Assembly (NCBI GenBank): GCA_030433195.1
Contig: JAUIME010000130.1
Span: forward strand, 1 to 9,860
Origin: a bacterium
Lineage (GTDB): Bacteria; Planctomycetota; JACOTG01; JAUIME01
Length of the DNA: 9,860 nucleotides
Reading direction: 5' to 3'
This document shows, piece by piece, positions 1 to 6,961 of this stretch; within the stretch, counting starts at the first letter, position 1, and every line of letters starts with the position of its first letter. A program made the position numbers and the translations under genes. A model generated the notes under the pieces. The model made no database searches. It saw only the letters and a list, made by a program, of their open reading frames with translations, and was not told the origin of the DNA.

Positions 1-1
1 C

Positions 2-120
2 GAATACGATGCCGCGCCGGAAAGGGTTGCGGAAATTCTGGGCGCTGCTGCGGGTGCTTCGTTCACGGTGACCGGCACCGGCAGGCAATCGGATCCATGG
101 ATCGTCGAGTATCAGAATTC
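2..120 (+). CDS. Partial repeat-module protein fragment, both ends missing
   Basis: This frame is open from the first complete codon of the window and has no start of its own. It encodes about 40 residues beginning EYDAAPERVAEILG and including FTVTGTG, then DPWIVEYQN. The pattern resembles the short modules (helix, then a VTGTG strand, then PY/PW-V-V/T-F/Y) repeated in some large bacterial surface or secreted proteins; I recognise the pattern only loosely. The frame stays open to a stop at 508, but beyond about 145 it lies antisense to a convincing peptidase gene, so I treat the real coding part as ending between 120 and 135. It may be the remnant of a gene cut by a rearrangement, or foreign sequence joined in assembly. 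Confidence 0.3.
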
Positions 121-525
121 TTCAGACTTGACCGTTCCTGCCTGGTCCGCCGTCACCAACACACGATCATCCGCCGGGAACCACCCCACCCCCGTCATCG
201 GCGACGTCGTCGATTGCGTCAACTGCTCCGACGCCCCACCCCCGATCGGCTGCGCATACACATTCGGCACCCCCGACGCATCCGACGTCACCAGCACCCG
301 CGTCCCATCGTGCGAAATCCCGCCCCCCCGAATCGACACCGTCTCGAAGAACTCCCGCGCCGAGTACTCCGGCACCCGCACACGCCCCCCACCGAAGAGC
401 GAGCAAGCGGAAGTCACGAGCGCCAGGGCGAGGAACGCCAAAGCGAGCATCGGGCGGCATGGTCGAGCGAGTCCGCGGGCGAAGCTGCGACGCGGCGACG
501 CGGAGTGAGAAGCGAGAGTCGTCAA
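112..525 (-). CDS. S9-type peptidase lipoprotein, N-terminal part only (truncated)
   Basis: The 137-residue product looks like the start of a secreted S9-family (prolyl oligopeptidase-like) peptidase, whose N-terminal half is a TolB/WD40-like beta-propeller. After an Arg-rich leader come a hydrophobic stretch (LALAFLALALV, about residues 28-37) and VTSAC with Cys41, a relaxed lipobox. Propeller signatures follow: EFFETVSIRGGGISHDGTRV, then SGVPNVYAQPIGG, and finally WFPADDRVLVTADQAG. Homologues normally continue for 500 or more residues, but here the frame ends after a few unrelated residues at a stop (112-114). I chose the TTG at 525 because a perfect GGAGG lies 5 nt upstream and it gives the leader positive charges; ATG at 450 is the alternative but lacks a charged n-region. 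The peptidase catalytic domain is absent, so no activity is expected from this fragment. Family assignment is fairly good; the cause of the truncation is unknown. Confidence 0.6.
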   Translation of the reverse strand: MTTLASHSASPRRSFARGLARPCRPMLALAFLALALVTSACSLFGGGRVRVPEYSAREFFETVSIRGGGISHDGTRVLVTSDASGVPNVYAQPIGGGASEQLTQSTTSPMTGVGWFPADDRVLVTADQAGTVKSEEF

Positions 526-726
526 ATCATCCTCCAGGGAACGGTCAATGGCGAAAGAGCGGGCGCGGTGTATCGAACGACAGCGGGCGCCCGTAGTCTC
601 ACGAAGCACGCCCCACCGCGACCGAAGCGAGTATACGCCGCCTCGCCGCGACCGGCGACCTCGACGCGTTCGGCAACACGAGCGACTGGCACACCGCAAG
701 GGCCCGGCGCACCGCACGGTCCTAGT

Positions 727-773
727 GCACCGAGCGGCCTGCGTACACCGGGCCCCCACCGCACCGAGCGGCC
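727..773. repeat. 13-bp direct repeat pair GCACCGAGCGGCC
   Basis: Identical copies lie at 727-739 and 761-773 within a CACCG-rich stretch just upstream of the tRNA promoter region. They are probably low-complexity drift in GC-rich intergenic DNA. No function is evident. Confidence 0.45.
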
Positions 774-781
774 GCCCCGAC

Positions 782-811
782 TTGCCCCGCCGCATCCGAT
801 CGAGGTAGCAT
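782..811 (+). promoter_or_regulatory. Possible tRNA-Arg promoter
   Basis: TTGCCC (782-787) and TAGCAT (806-811) are spaced by 18 nt, and the expected start near 818 lies a few bases before the tRNA. Each box matches the sigma-70 consensus at only four of six positions, so this is a weak call supported mainly by position. Confidence 0.3.
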
Positions 812-825
812 CCACTCCCCATCGT

Positions 826-902
826 GCGCCCGTAGCTCAGCTGGATAGAGCATCGGTTTCCTAAACCGGAGGTCGTGGGTTCGAATCCCGCCGGGCGTAC
901 CA
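826..902 (+). tRNA. tRNA-Arg, anticodon CCT
   Basis: The full cloverleaf can be drawn. The acceptor GCGCCCG (826-832) pairs with CGGGCGT (892-898), with a G-U pair at 1-72. The D-arm is GCTC/GAGC. The anticodon stem TCGGT/ACCGG closes the loop TTCCTAA with CCT at 860-862. The T-arm is GTGGG/CCCGC around TTCGAAT. The discriminator A (899) is followed by an encoded CCA (900-902). This tRNA reads the AGG arginine codon. Its 3' side faces the helicase and hipBA genes; tRNA 3' ends are common integration sites, but I found no second copy of the 3' end elsewhere in the window. Confidence 0.96.
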
Positions 903-906
903 GCTT

Positions 907-925
907 GCTTCGACTGAGTCGCGAA
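907..925 (+). terminator. Possible hairpin after tRNA
   Basis: CTTCGAC and GTCGCGAAG can fold around a TGA loop: a 4-bp CGAC/GTCG core, a 2-nt bulge, then CTT/AAG. It starts 5 nt after the CCA end, where a processing or termination hairpin would be expected. No T-run follows, so it is not a canonical intrinsic terminator. Confidence 0.25.
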
Positions 926-965
926 GATCTGCTCCTCGACGTGCCATGATCGCGAAGGGACGAGC

Positions 966-1040
966 ATGTCGCATCCGGATTCGGTCGGTCGGGGAACCTC
1001 AACTTGGACGCGCTCCATCAGGGAATCTACGAAGCGCTGA
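966..1040 (+). CDS. Possible 24-residue leader ORF overlapping the helicase start
   Basis: ATG at 966 follows an AGGGA motif by about 6 nt, a better initiation context than that of the helicase itself. The frame encodes MSHPDSVGRGTSTW and then about ten more residues before TGA at 1038-1040, overlapping the helicase frame by 37 nt. It could be a coupling leader peptide. It could also be the true start of the helicase, if a one-base indel between 966 and 1004 separates the two frames. I see no homology signal in the peptide. Confidence 0.25.
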   Translation: MSHPDSVGRGTSTWTRSIRESTKR

Positions 1041-4000
1041 TCACCGCGGGGCTGAACTCCAGGATCGCGGAGCTCGGTGAGCGTTGGGAAGTTCGGACCG
1101 ACAAGCTCCATCCCACGGAGGCTGCGGACCGGATTGCGCTGCATCTGAGTCGCGCGATCGAACGCGCGATCCAGGCGCGGGGCGAGAAGGATCGCGTCGA
1201 GTTGGGAATCCAGGTCGCCCGCGATCTGCTCTTGCGACTCGACGAGCTCGTCGAAGGGGTTGAAGCCGAAGCGGAACTTCCGGTCGAGGCCGGCGAAGTT
1301 CTGGAAGCCGTTCTCGGACGCGCGATCGACGGCTCGGTAGCGGCGATCGAGACGCCCAAGACTCCGTTGCTCGACACGACGATCCTCACGAACTCGCCGG
1401 GTGAGCCTCGCATCGGGATGCAGGTCCAGAGCGAGATCCCGTCGTCGGATCGAATCGATCTCTTGATGGCGTTCATTCGGCGATCGGGACTCGTGCCCGT
1501 TCGTGACGCGCTGCGCCGACATTGCGAGCGCGGCCGCCCGTTGCGCGTCCTCACGACGACGTACACGAGTTCGACCGAGGCGCGAGCGCTCGATTGGCTG
1601 CGCGATTTGGGCGCCGAGATCCGGGTCTCGTACGACACGAGCACGACGCGGCTGCACGCGAAGTCGTGGATCTTCCATCGCGAGTCCGGGTACTCGACGG
1701 CCTACATCGGTTCGTCGAATCTCACGCACTCCGCGCAAGTGTCGGGTTTGGAGTGGAACGTTCGATTGTCCGGCATCCGTAACCCGGACGTCATCGACAA
1801 GATCGGCGCCGTATTCGACTCGTACTGGGCTTCCGGCGACTTCGTACGCTACGACGCGAAGGAGTTCGAGCGTCAGAGCGAGGCGTCGTCCTCCAGGAGC
1901 CCGAGCGTCATCATCAGTCCGCTCGAGCTACGCCCCTATCCGTTCCAAGAACGCCTTCTCGAGCAGATCGAACTGAGTCGAGCGCAAGGCCATCATCGCA
2001 ACCTGCTCGCCGCGGCGACCGGCACCGGCAAGACGGTCATGGCGGCCGTCGACTACATCCGGCTTCGCAAGACGCTACCCCGCGCGCGACTCCTCTTCGT
2101 TGCCCATCGCAAGGAGATCCTCGACCAGAGTCGTGCGGTCTTCTGCCAGGCTCTACGCGACGCTTCGTTCGGGGAACGCTGGGTCGATGGCGATCGCCCG
2201 ACGCGGTTCGAGCACGTGTTCGCCTCGGTGCAGAGTCTGAACACGATCGATCGTCTCGACGATCTCCCGCCCGAGCACTTCGACGTCGTGATCATCGACG
2301 AGTTCCACCACGCGGCAGCAGACTCCTACCGACGCTTGCTCGAGCACCTTCGACCGCGAGAGCTGCTCGGCCTCACCGCGACGCCCGAACGCGCCGACGG
2401 TCTCCCCGTGCTGCAGTGGTTCGACGATCGCATCGCCGCGGAGCTTCGCCTGTGGGACGCGATCGAGCAGCACCGCCTGACACCGTTCCTCTACTACGGT
2501 GTGCACGATGGAGTCGATCTCTCCCAGATCGCCTGGCGTCGCGGCCGCGGATACGACACGGAAGAGCTGACCGACCTGTTCGTCGCATCGGACGCGCGAT
2601 CGCACTTGATCGTGCGCCACCTCGTCGAGCGTGCCGAAGACGTCGGGCGCATGCGGGCCCTCGGCTTCTGCGTCAGCGTGGCGCACGCCCGCTACATGGC
2701 CGACTTCTTCAACGCGAAGGGAATCACCGCGGTCGCGATCAGCGGCGAAACGCCTCGCGACGAACGAGCCAAAGCACTCGCGGACCTTCGCGACGGACGG
2801 CTTCGGGCGATCTTCTCGGTCGACCTCTTCAACGAGGGCGTCGACGTTCCCGCGGTCGACACCCTCCTGTTCCTGCGTCCGACCGACAGTCCGGTTCTGT
2901 TCCTGCAGCAGCTCGGACGCGGCTTGCGCCTGGCCGAGGGCAAGGCGGCCTGCTCGGTTCTCGATTTCGTCGGACAGCATCGCAAGGAGTTTCGATTCGA
3001 CCGTCGGCTGCGCGCGCTGTTGGGGGGAACGCGCAAGGACGTCGAGCAACAAGTCCGCGACGGCTTTCCCTTCCTGCCGGCGGGATGCCACATGGAGCTC
3101 GACCCCGTCGCATCGAAAGTCGTGCTGAAGAACATCCGCGACGCGCTCCCATCACGATGGAAGCAGAAGGTCGACGAACTACGCGCGCTGATCGCCTCCG
3201 GGCGCGCCGCGCGACTGGCGGACTACCTCGAGCACAGCGGACTCGAAGTCGACGATGTCTACGGTCCCGGAAGCCGCTGTTGGTCGGACATGTGCGCGGA
3301 TGCAGGCGTCGCAACCCTCGAGAGCGGGCCGCTCGAAGAGCCGCTTCGACGCGGAATCGGTCGGTTGCTCCACGTCGACGACGAAGTGCGCACGCACGCA
3401 TACGGCAACTTCGTTCGACAACGCGAGGCGCCGCGTGTCGACATGTTGCCCGAGCGCGAGCGGCGTCTTCTTCGAATGCTCGTCGCGTCGCTCTTCACTC
3501 GGGTCCCGTCGATGAAGTCTGCAAGCCTACAGGACGGCGTCGATCTTCTGTGGAAGCACCCGCAGGTCCTGCGCGAGATCGCCGAGTTGTGTGATGTTCT
3601 CGGCCGCACGATCGGTCATCTCACGCACCCGCTCACGGATCGCGAGACCGTGCCGCTACAGGTCCATGCACGATACACCCGCCTCGAGATCCTCGCCGCT
3701 TTCGGTGATGCCGGCGGCGATCGTGCCAAGGTCGCTGCGTGGCAGACCGGCGTGCGTTGGCTCCCCGAGTCGAAAGCCGACCTCTTCGCGTTCACGCTCG
3801 ACAAATCCGAAGGGCACTTCTCACCGACGACTCGCTACCGCGACTACGCGATCACGCGCGAGCTGATCCACTGGGAAAGCCAATCGGTCACGCGGGCGAA
3901 CCATGAGACGGGCCTGCGCTACCAGAACCACGCGAGCGAGGGCTCGGACATCATGCTCTTCGCACGCATGCGGCAATCCGAGCGAGCCTTCTGGTTCCTC

Positions 4001-4111
4001 GGCCCCGCCACCTACGTCGGCCACACCGGCGAGCGCCCCATGGCAATCACCTGGCGCCTGCACGTCCCGCTACCGAGCGATCTGTTCGCGGCATTCAAGG
4101 CCGTCGCGTAG
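1004..4111 (+). CDS. PLD-nuclease / SF2 helicase / DUF3427 protein
   Basis: This 1035-residue cytoplasmic protein is predicted to act on DNA. The N-terminal region (1-110) has the conserved opening LHQGIYEALIT. A phospholipase-D-like nuclease domain follows (about 145-275) with one HxK motif, H218 and K220 in LHAKSW, then GSSN (236-239) and SGLEWN. The SF2 helicase core (about 300-650) has Walker A GTGKT with K343, the Walker B variant DEFH (432-435), LTATPERADG and motif VI QQLGRGLR (635-642). The C-terminal part carries DUF3427 signatures including WQTGVRWLPESK, HFSPTTRYRDYAI and the ending ERPMAITWRLHVPLP. The length is usual for this architecture and the frame is intact. I used the TTG at 1004, with GGGGA 8 nt upstream, because no ATG or GTG lies in frame after the stop at 947. 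The combination of nuclease and translocase resembles restriction-type effectors; a defence role is inference. The family is certain; the substrate is unknown. Confidence 0.93.
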   Translation: MDALHQGIYEALITAGLNSRIAELGERWEVRTDKLHPTEAADRIALHLSRAIERAIQARGEKDRVELGIQVARDLLLRLDELVEGVEAEAELPVEAGEVLEAVLGRAIDGSVAAIETPKTPLLDTTILTNSPGEPRIGMQVQSEIPSSDRIDLLMAFIRRSGLVPVRDALRRHCERGRPLRVLTTTYTSSTEARALDWLRDLGAEIRVSYDTSTTRLHAKSWIFHRESGYSTAYIGSSNLTHSAQVSGLEWNVRLSGIRNPDVIDKIGAVFDSYWASGDFVRYDAKEFERQSEASSSRSPSVIISPLELRPYPFQERLLEQIELSRAQGHHRNLLAAATGTGKTVMAAVDYIRLRKTLPRARLLFVAHRKEILDQSRAVFCQALRDASFGERWVDGDRPTRFEHVFASVQSLNTIDRLDDLPPEHFDVVIIDEFHHAAADSYRRLLEHLRPRELLGLTATPERADGLPVLQWFDDRIAAELRLWDAIEQHRLTPFLYYGVHDGVDLSQIAWRRGRGYDTEELTDLFVASDARSHLIVRHLVERAEDVGRMRALGFCVSVAHARYMADFFNAKGITAVAISGETPRDERAKALADLRDGRLRAIFSVDLFNEGVDVPAVDTLLFLRPTDSPVLFLQQLGRGLRLAEGKAACSVLDFVGQHRKEFRFDRRLRALLGGTRKDVEQQVRDGFPFLPAGCHMELDPVASKVVLKNIRDALPSRWKQKVDELRALIASGRAARLADYLEHSGLEVDDVYGPGSRCWSDMCADAGVATLESGPLEEPLRRGIGRLLHVDDEVRTHAYGNFVRQREAPRVDMLPERERRLLRMLVASLFTRVPSMKSASLQDGVDLLWKHPQVLREIAELCDVLGRTIGHLTHPLTDRETVPLQVHARYTRLEILAAFGDAGGDRAKVAAWQTGVRWLPESKADLFAFTLDKSEGHFSPTTRYRDYAITRELIHWESQSVTRANHETGLRYQNHASEGSDIMLFARMRQSERAFWFLGPATYVGHTGERPMAITWRLHVPLPSDLFAAFKAVA

Positions 4112-4323
4112 GACGCCGTAGCTGCACTTCGGTGGCTTCTGAAGGCTCACTTTGTGTGGCATTCACCCCGGCGATCCACTTTAACATTCACAAAAATGAA
4201 CACAAACGATCTTAAAGTTCAGGTTTGCGAGCGCTAAATGAAACTTCGGCTCATTTCACTCGCAGCGGCTTCTCCAATGGGATATCATGTCCATCTACCC
4301 GAACCTAATATTCGTTATTGACC
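4112..4323. promoter_or_regulatory. AT-rich control region upstream of hipBA
   Basis: This gap is clearly richer in A+T than its surroundings, mainly 4175-4320. It contains the inverted repeat ACTTTAA (4178-4184)/TTAAAGT (4212-4218), the inverted repeat AAATGA (4236-4241)/TCATTT (4251-4256), direct repeats of AAATGAA (4194-4200 and 4236-4242, 42 nt apart) and CATTCAC (4160-4166 and 4185-4191). HipB-type antitoxins normally bind paired operators here to repress their own operon, so these are candidate operators. TAATAT (4306-4311) is the best -10 box, without a good -35. The E. coli HipB operator sequence is not present. I see no gene in the gap. Confidence 0.5.
4306..4311 (+). promoter_or_regulatory. 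Candidate -10 box for hipBA
   Basis: TAATAT matches the sigma-70 -10 consensus at most positions. Transcription would start near 4318, leaving about 24 nt before the ATG at 4342 but only about 6 nt before the ATG at 4324. The segment 17-18 nt upstream is not a recognisable -35, so an activator or a different promoter is possible. Confidence 0.3.
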
Positions 4324-4698
4324 ATGATCGTGGACACTACGATGGCGATCGACCGCAAGTCACTGGCGATGCCCATACCCGTCCGCCGCGCTCTCCGGAA
4401 GCTCGGCGAGGACATCCGAGACGCCCGTCGCCGGCGACGCATCCCGACGAAGATCATGGCCGAACGGGCATCGATCAGCCGGACGACGCTCAACAAGGTC
4501 GAGAAAGGCGAGCCCGGCGTTTCGCTCGGTATCTACGCCACCGTTCTGTTCGTTCTTGGCATGCATCAACGCTTGGCCGACCTCGCCGACGTGACATCCG
4601 ACACGGTTGGACTCGCGTTGGAAGACGAGAAGCTCCCGCAGCGGATCCGGCAGCCGAGCAAGAAACGCTCGCGCGGTGCCAGCGAGCGTGACGAGTAA
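4324..4698 (+). CDS. hipB: HipB-like XRE-family antitoxin/regulator
   Basis: This 124-residue protein has a Cro/C1-type helix-turn-helix at about 27-80: IRDARRRRRIPTKIMAERA, then SISRTTLNKVEKGEPGVSL and a following helix. In HipBA systems it binds operator DNA and holds the HipA kinase inactive. The C-terminal 25 residues are basic and probably disordered. It directly precedes hipA; the stop and the hipA start overlap as TAATG, implying translational coupling. Three starts are possible: TTG 4318, ATG 4324 and ATG 4342. None has a strong Shine-Dalgarno; ATG 4342 has a weak GGA 7 nt upstream and fits the candidate -10 box better. The HTH is unaffected by the choice. The partner assignment rests on adjacency and fold, and similarity to the E. 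coli HipB sequence is probably low. Confidence 0.88.
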   Translation: MIVDTTMAIDRKSLAMPIPVRRALRKLGEDIRDARRRRRIPTKIMAERASISRTTLNKVEKGEPGVSLGIYATVLFVLGMHQRLADLADVTSDTVGLALEDEKLPQRIRQPSKKRSRGASERDE

Positions 4699-5957
4699 TG
4701 GAGAGCGAGGTTTTTGTCCACGCCGACCTCGATGGAGCGCCGCTGCTGGTCGGCCGGTTGTGGGCGCGCAAGCGTCGAGGGCGCGATAGCGCGAGCTTCG
4801 AATACGACGACGGCTGGCTGGAGCGAACCGATCGCTTCGCGCTCGAGCCGGCGCTGCAGTTGGGCCCCGGCCCTTTCCACACCCCGGCCGACAGAGCGAT
4901 GTTCGGAGCGATCGGTGATTCCGCACCCGATCGTTGGGGGCGAATCCTCATGCAGCGGGCCGAGCGACGTCGCGCACACCAAGCAGGAGAAACAACACCG
5001 CGAACACTGCGCGAGATCGACTACCTCCTGATGGTCGATGACGAAGCTCGCCAAGGTGCATTGCGGTTCGCAATGAAACCCGGAGGGCCCTTCCTCGCTT
5101 CCGACAGCACGACTCCGATCCCGCCGTTGGTCGAACTGCCAAGGCTACTCTCGGCCGCCGAGCATGTCGTTGGCGATTCCGACAGTGACGAGGACCTGCG
5201 CCTGCTCCTCGCTCCGGGGTCATCGCTGGGAGGCGCCCGCCCGAAAGCGTCGGTCCGCGACCGCGACGGCCAACTCGCAATCGCGAAGTTCCCGCATGAG
5301 GACGACGACATCGACATCGTACGCTGGGAAGCGGTCGCACTGAGTCTCGCGAGAAAGGCGGGCATCGATGTTCCCGAATGGCGCTTGGAGACGGTCGCGG
5401 ACAAGTCCGTTCTTCTTCTGCGCCGCTTCGATCGTGCAGTAGGACAGCGCATCCCATTCGTCTCCGCCATGAGCATGCTCGATGCGGCGGACAACGAGAT
5501 GCGGAGCTATCTCGAGTTCGTCGATGCTCTGCGACAAAGCGGCGCCTCCGCACGTCAAGACATGCGCGAGCTCTGGCGTCGCATCGTCTTCAGCGTCCTC
5601 GTTTCGAATACGGACGACCATCTACGCAATCACGGCTTCCTCTACGACGGCCCCTATGGATGGCGGTTGTCGCCCGCCTACGACCTCAATCCCGTGCCGA
5701 TCGACATCAAACCGAGAGTGCTGTCAACAGCAATCGATCTCGACGACGCCACCGCCTCGCTCACCTTGGCGCTGAACGTCGCCGACTACTTCGAGTTAGA
5801 CAAGCCCGAAGCGACGGGCATCGCTCGAGAAGTCGCGCATGCCGTCACCACGTGGCGCGACGAAGCCGCTCGCATCGGGCTGACGGCGCGACAGTGCGAT
5901 CGCATGGCGTCGGCCTTCGAGCACGACGACCTTCGCGCAGCGCTCCACCGATCGTAG
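4698..5957 (+). CDS. hipA: HipA-like serine/threonine kinase toxin
   Basis: This 419-residue protein matches HipA-family kinases across their length (E. coli HipA is about 440 residues). Residues 1-105 form the N-terminal subdomain typical of HipA and about 165-390 the kinase core. Landmarks are the loop GSSLGGARPK (174-183), where S176 aligns with the E. coli HipA autophosphorylated serine; AIAKFP with the ATP-contacting lysine; LLLRRFDR; the catalytic loop SNTDDHLRN with D306 as likely base; and SPAYDLNP with D329 as likely Mg2+ ligand. All key residues are present, so it should be active. E. coli HipA phosphorylates glutamyl-tRNA synthetase and causes growth arrest; the target here is not known from sequence. 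The ATG overlaps the hipB stop by one base. It converges on the next gene, whose stop is 25 nt away. Confidence 0.93.
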   Translation: MESEVFVHADLDGAPLLVGRLWARKRRGRDSASFEYDDGWLERTDRFALEPALQLGPGPFHTPADRAMFGAIGDSAPDRWGRILMQRAERRRAHQAGETTPRTLREIDYLLMVDDEARQGALRFAMKPGGPFLASDSTTPIPPLVELPRLLSAAEHVVGDSDSDEDLRLLLAPGSSLGGARPKASVRDRDGQLAIAKFPHEDDDIDIVRWEAVALSLARKAGIDVPEWRLETVADKSVLLLRRFDRAVGQRIPFVSAMSMLDAADNEMRSYLEFVDALRQSGASARQDMRELWRRIVFSVLVSNTDDHLRNHGFLYDGPYGWRLSPAYDLNPVPIDIKPRVLSTAIDLDDATASLTLALNVADYFELDKPEATGIAREVAHAVTTWRDEAARIGLTARQCDRMASAFEHDDLRAALHRS

Positions 5958-5982
5958 ACGGGCAGCAGCCCAAGCACCGGAG

Positions 5983-6567
5983 CTAGCGGTCGTTCATGCC
6001 CTTGCCGGCAAGGATCTTCGGTATGCACTTCTCGATCCGCGCGGTGCGCGTCTTCGATTGCTTCGCGCCCTTGAAGTGAAGAACGTACCCCCGCTGCCGC
6101 CCAGGAGTGAGCGCGTGAAAAGCTTCGGCGAGCTTGGGCTTCCGCATCAAGATCCGAGTCAACTCTTCGGGAAGCTCTAGCTCGCGCTTGGCCTTGAAGT
6201 CGACCTTCCGTCCGGCCTTCTCGACCGCGATGGCCTGTTTCACGTAGGCCTTCACTACGGTCTTCTTAATCTCGGCTTCGCTGGTGAACTCCAACCGCAA
6301 CGCCGATTGCGTGTTGACCCCTTGGCTGCGGAGCAGGCCATGTGTGTCCTCGAGCAGGGCGCCCTTGAAGAACATGAGCGAGCAGTGCTCTTTGAAGGGT
6401 TGAATGATCGCTACGTTGCTTCCGTGGAACGCGAAGCACGGCTTTCCCCACTTCAGATCTTCGTCGAGCCCGCAATCGAGGAGCGTGTCCCTCAGCTTCC
6501 TGATCTCGCCTTGCCACTGCTTGGCCCGACTCACGAATGCATCGACCCTGGGATTCCGCGAACTCAT
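5983..6567 (-). CDS. YdeI/OmdA-family protein with DUF1801 domain
   Basis: This 194-residue soluble protein has two parts. The N-terminal DUF1801 (YdhG-like) domain, about 17-112, shows the family signature LKWGKPCF and later SLMFFKGALLED. The C-terminal YdeI/OmdA-type segment, about 130-188, shows LPEELTRIL, then FHALTPGRQRGYVLHFKGAKQ, then TRTARIEKCIPKI. Members are often annotated as bacteriocin-protection proteins, but the biochemical function is not established. The ATG at 6567 has GAGAGG about 4 nt upstream; a longer in-frame start at 6627 would overlap the preceding gene and lacks support. It is the last gene of the apparent four-gene operon, 25 nt after the DoxX-like gene. It ends close to the hipA stop. 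Confidence 0.9.
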   Translation of the reverse strand: MSSRNPRVDAFVSRAKQWQGEIRKLRDTLLDCGLDEDLKWGKPCFAFHGSNVAIIQPFKEHCSLMFFKGALLEDTHGLLRSQGVNTQSALRLEFTSEAEIKKTVVKAYVKQAIAVEKAGRKVDFKAKRELELPEELTRILMRKPKLAEAFHALTPGRQRGYVLHFKGAKQSKTRTARIEKCIPKILAGKGMNDR

Positions 6568-6592
6568 CAGACCTCTCGTGTCGGCACCAGAT

Positions 6593-6961
6593 TCACGTCG
6601 GAAACAAGACCCACCGACCATAGGCAACGAATGCGCACACAGCAGCGACGACGATCCAGTAGGTCATGGGACCGGCGCCCGACTCGCTGGAACGAAGGTG
6701 CAGCGCGCAGAAGAGCAGCATCTCCAGCGCGATCAATGCGGCAGCGACGGGAGCGAGAATGGCCAAGGGGGCGTAGAGGGCTGGGACGACGAGAGATGCG
6801 CCCAGGAGCAGCTCGACGGCGCCCATCCCGCGCCAAACCCCGTCGGGGATCGCCGTCAGGGAAGGCATCGTCTGCTCTGCCGAGTGACGGAACTTCCACG
6901 CCGCCCCAGCGGCGGTGTGCAGGGCAAGAAGGACTTGGATAGTCCACAGGAGAATGTTCAT
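6593..6961 (-). CDS. DoxX-like small membrane protein
   Basis: This 122-residue protein has four predicted transmembrane helices (about 3-22, 43-60, 65-89 and 99-117), the usual layout of the DoxX-like superfamily. Polar features lie near helix ends: KFRHSAEQTM after the first helix, as is usual in the family, and a conserved-looking Glu (GAVELLLG) in the second. Its role is unknown; relatives are often found next to SRPBCC and ArsR genes, as here. The ATG is preceded by GGAGG at 5 nt and overlaps the stop of the AHSA1 gene by four bases (ATGA), so translation is probably coupled. Confidence 0.86.
   Translation of the reverse strand: MNILLWTIQVLLALHTAAGAAWKFRHSAEQTMPSLTAIPDGVWRGMGAVELLLGASLVVPALYAPLAILAPVAAALIALEMLLFCALHLRSSESGAGPMTYWIVVAAVCAFVAYGRWVLFPT

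Larger units (their letters stand above)
526..825. other. Non-coding gap with degenerate CACCG-rich repeats
   Basis: These 300 bases separate the minus-strand peptidase start from the tRNA. I see no credible gene: the open frames here are Arg/Pro/His-rich GC artefacts. Between 690 and 775 the pentamer CACCG recurs about six times, and the 13-mer GCACCGAGCGGCC occurs twice (727-739 and 761-773), 34 nt apart. A perfect 10-bp palindrome CGGGCGCCCG lies at 584-593. The peptidase promoter should be in this stretch, but I could not pick a convincing -35/-10 pair. Confidence 0.5.

Noticed and set aside
97..864. Open + strand frame of 255 codons rich in Arg, His and Pro
   Set aside because: It is antisense to the peptidase, runs through the intergenic repeats into the tRNA, and has a composition typical of a GC-rich shadow frame.
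722..1738. Minus-strand open frame of 338 codons across the tRNA and the helicase start
   Set aside because: It is antisense to a tRNA and to a strongly supported helicase, with no domain-like content.
2153..3091. Minus-strand open frame of 312 codons inside the helicase
   Set aside because: It lies opposite the conserved helicase motifs, has no recognisable motif, and is expected from the codon bias of the sense gene.
2416..3594. + strand frame of 392 codons in another frame of the helicase
   Set aside because: It is a shadow of the helicase with extreme Arg content; the sense frame carries all the conserved motifs.
5960..5971. GGGC-AGCA-GCCC hairpin between the convergent hipA and YdeI stops, considered as a bidirectional terminator
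   Set aside because: The stem is only 4 bp and no T-run follows on either strand, so a terminator is not supported.
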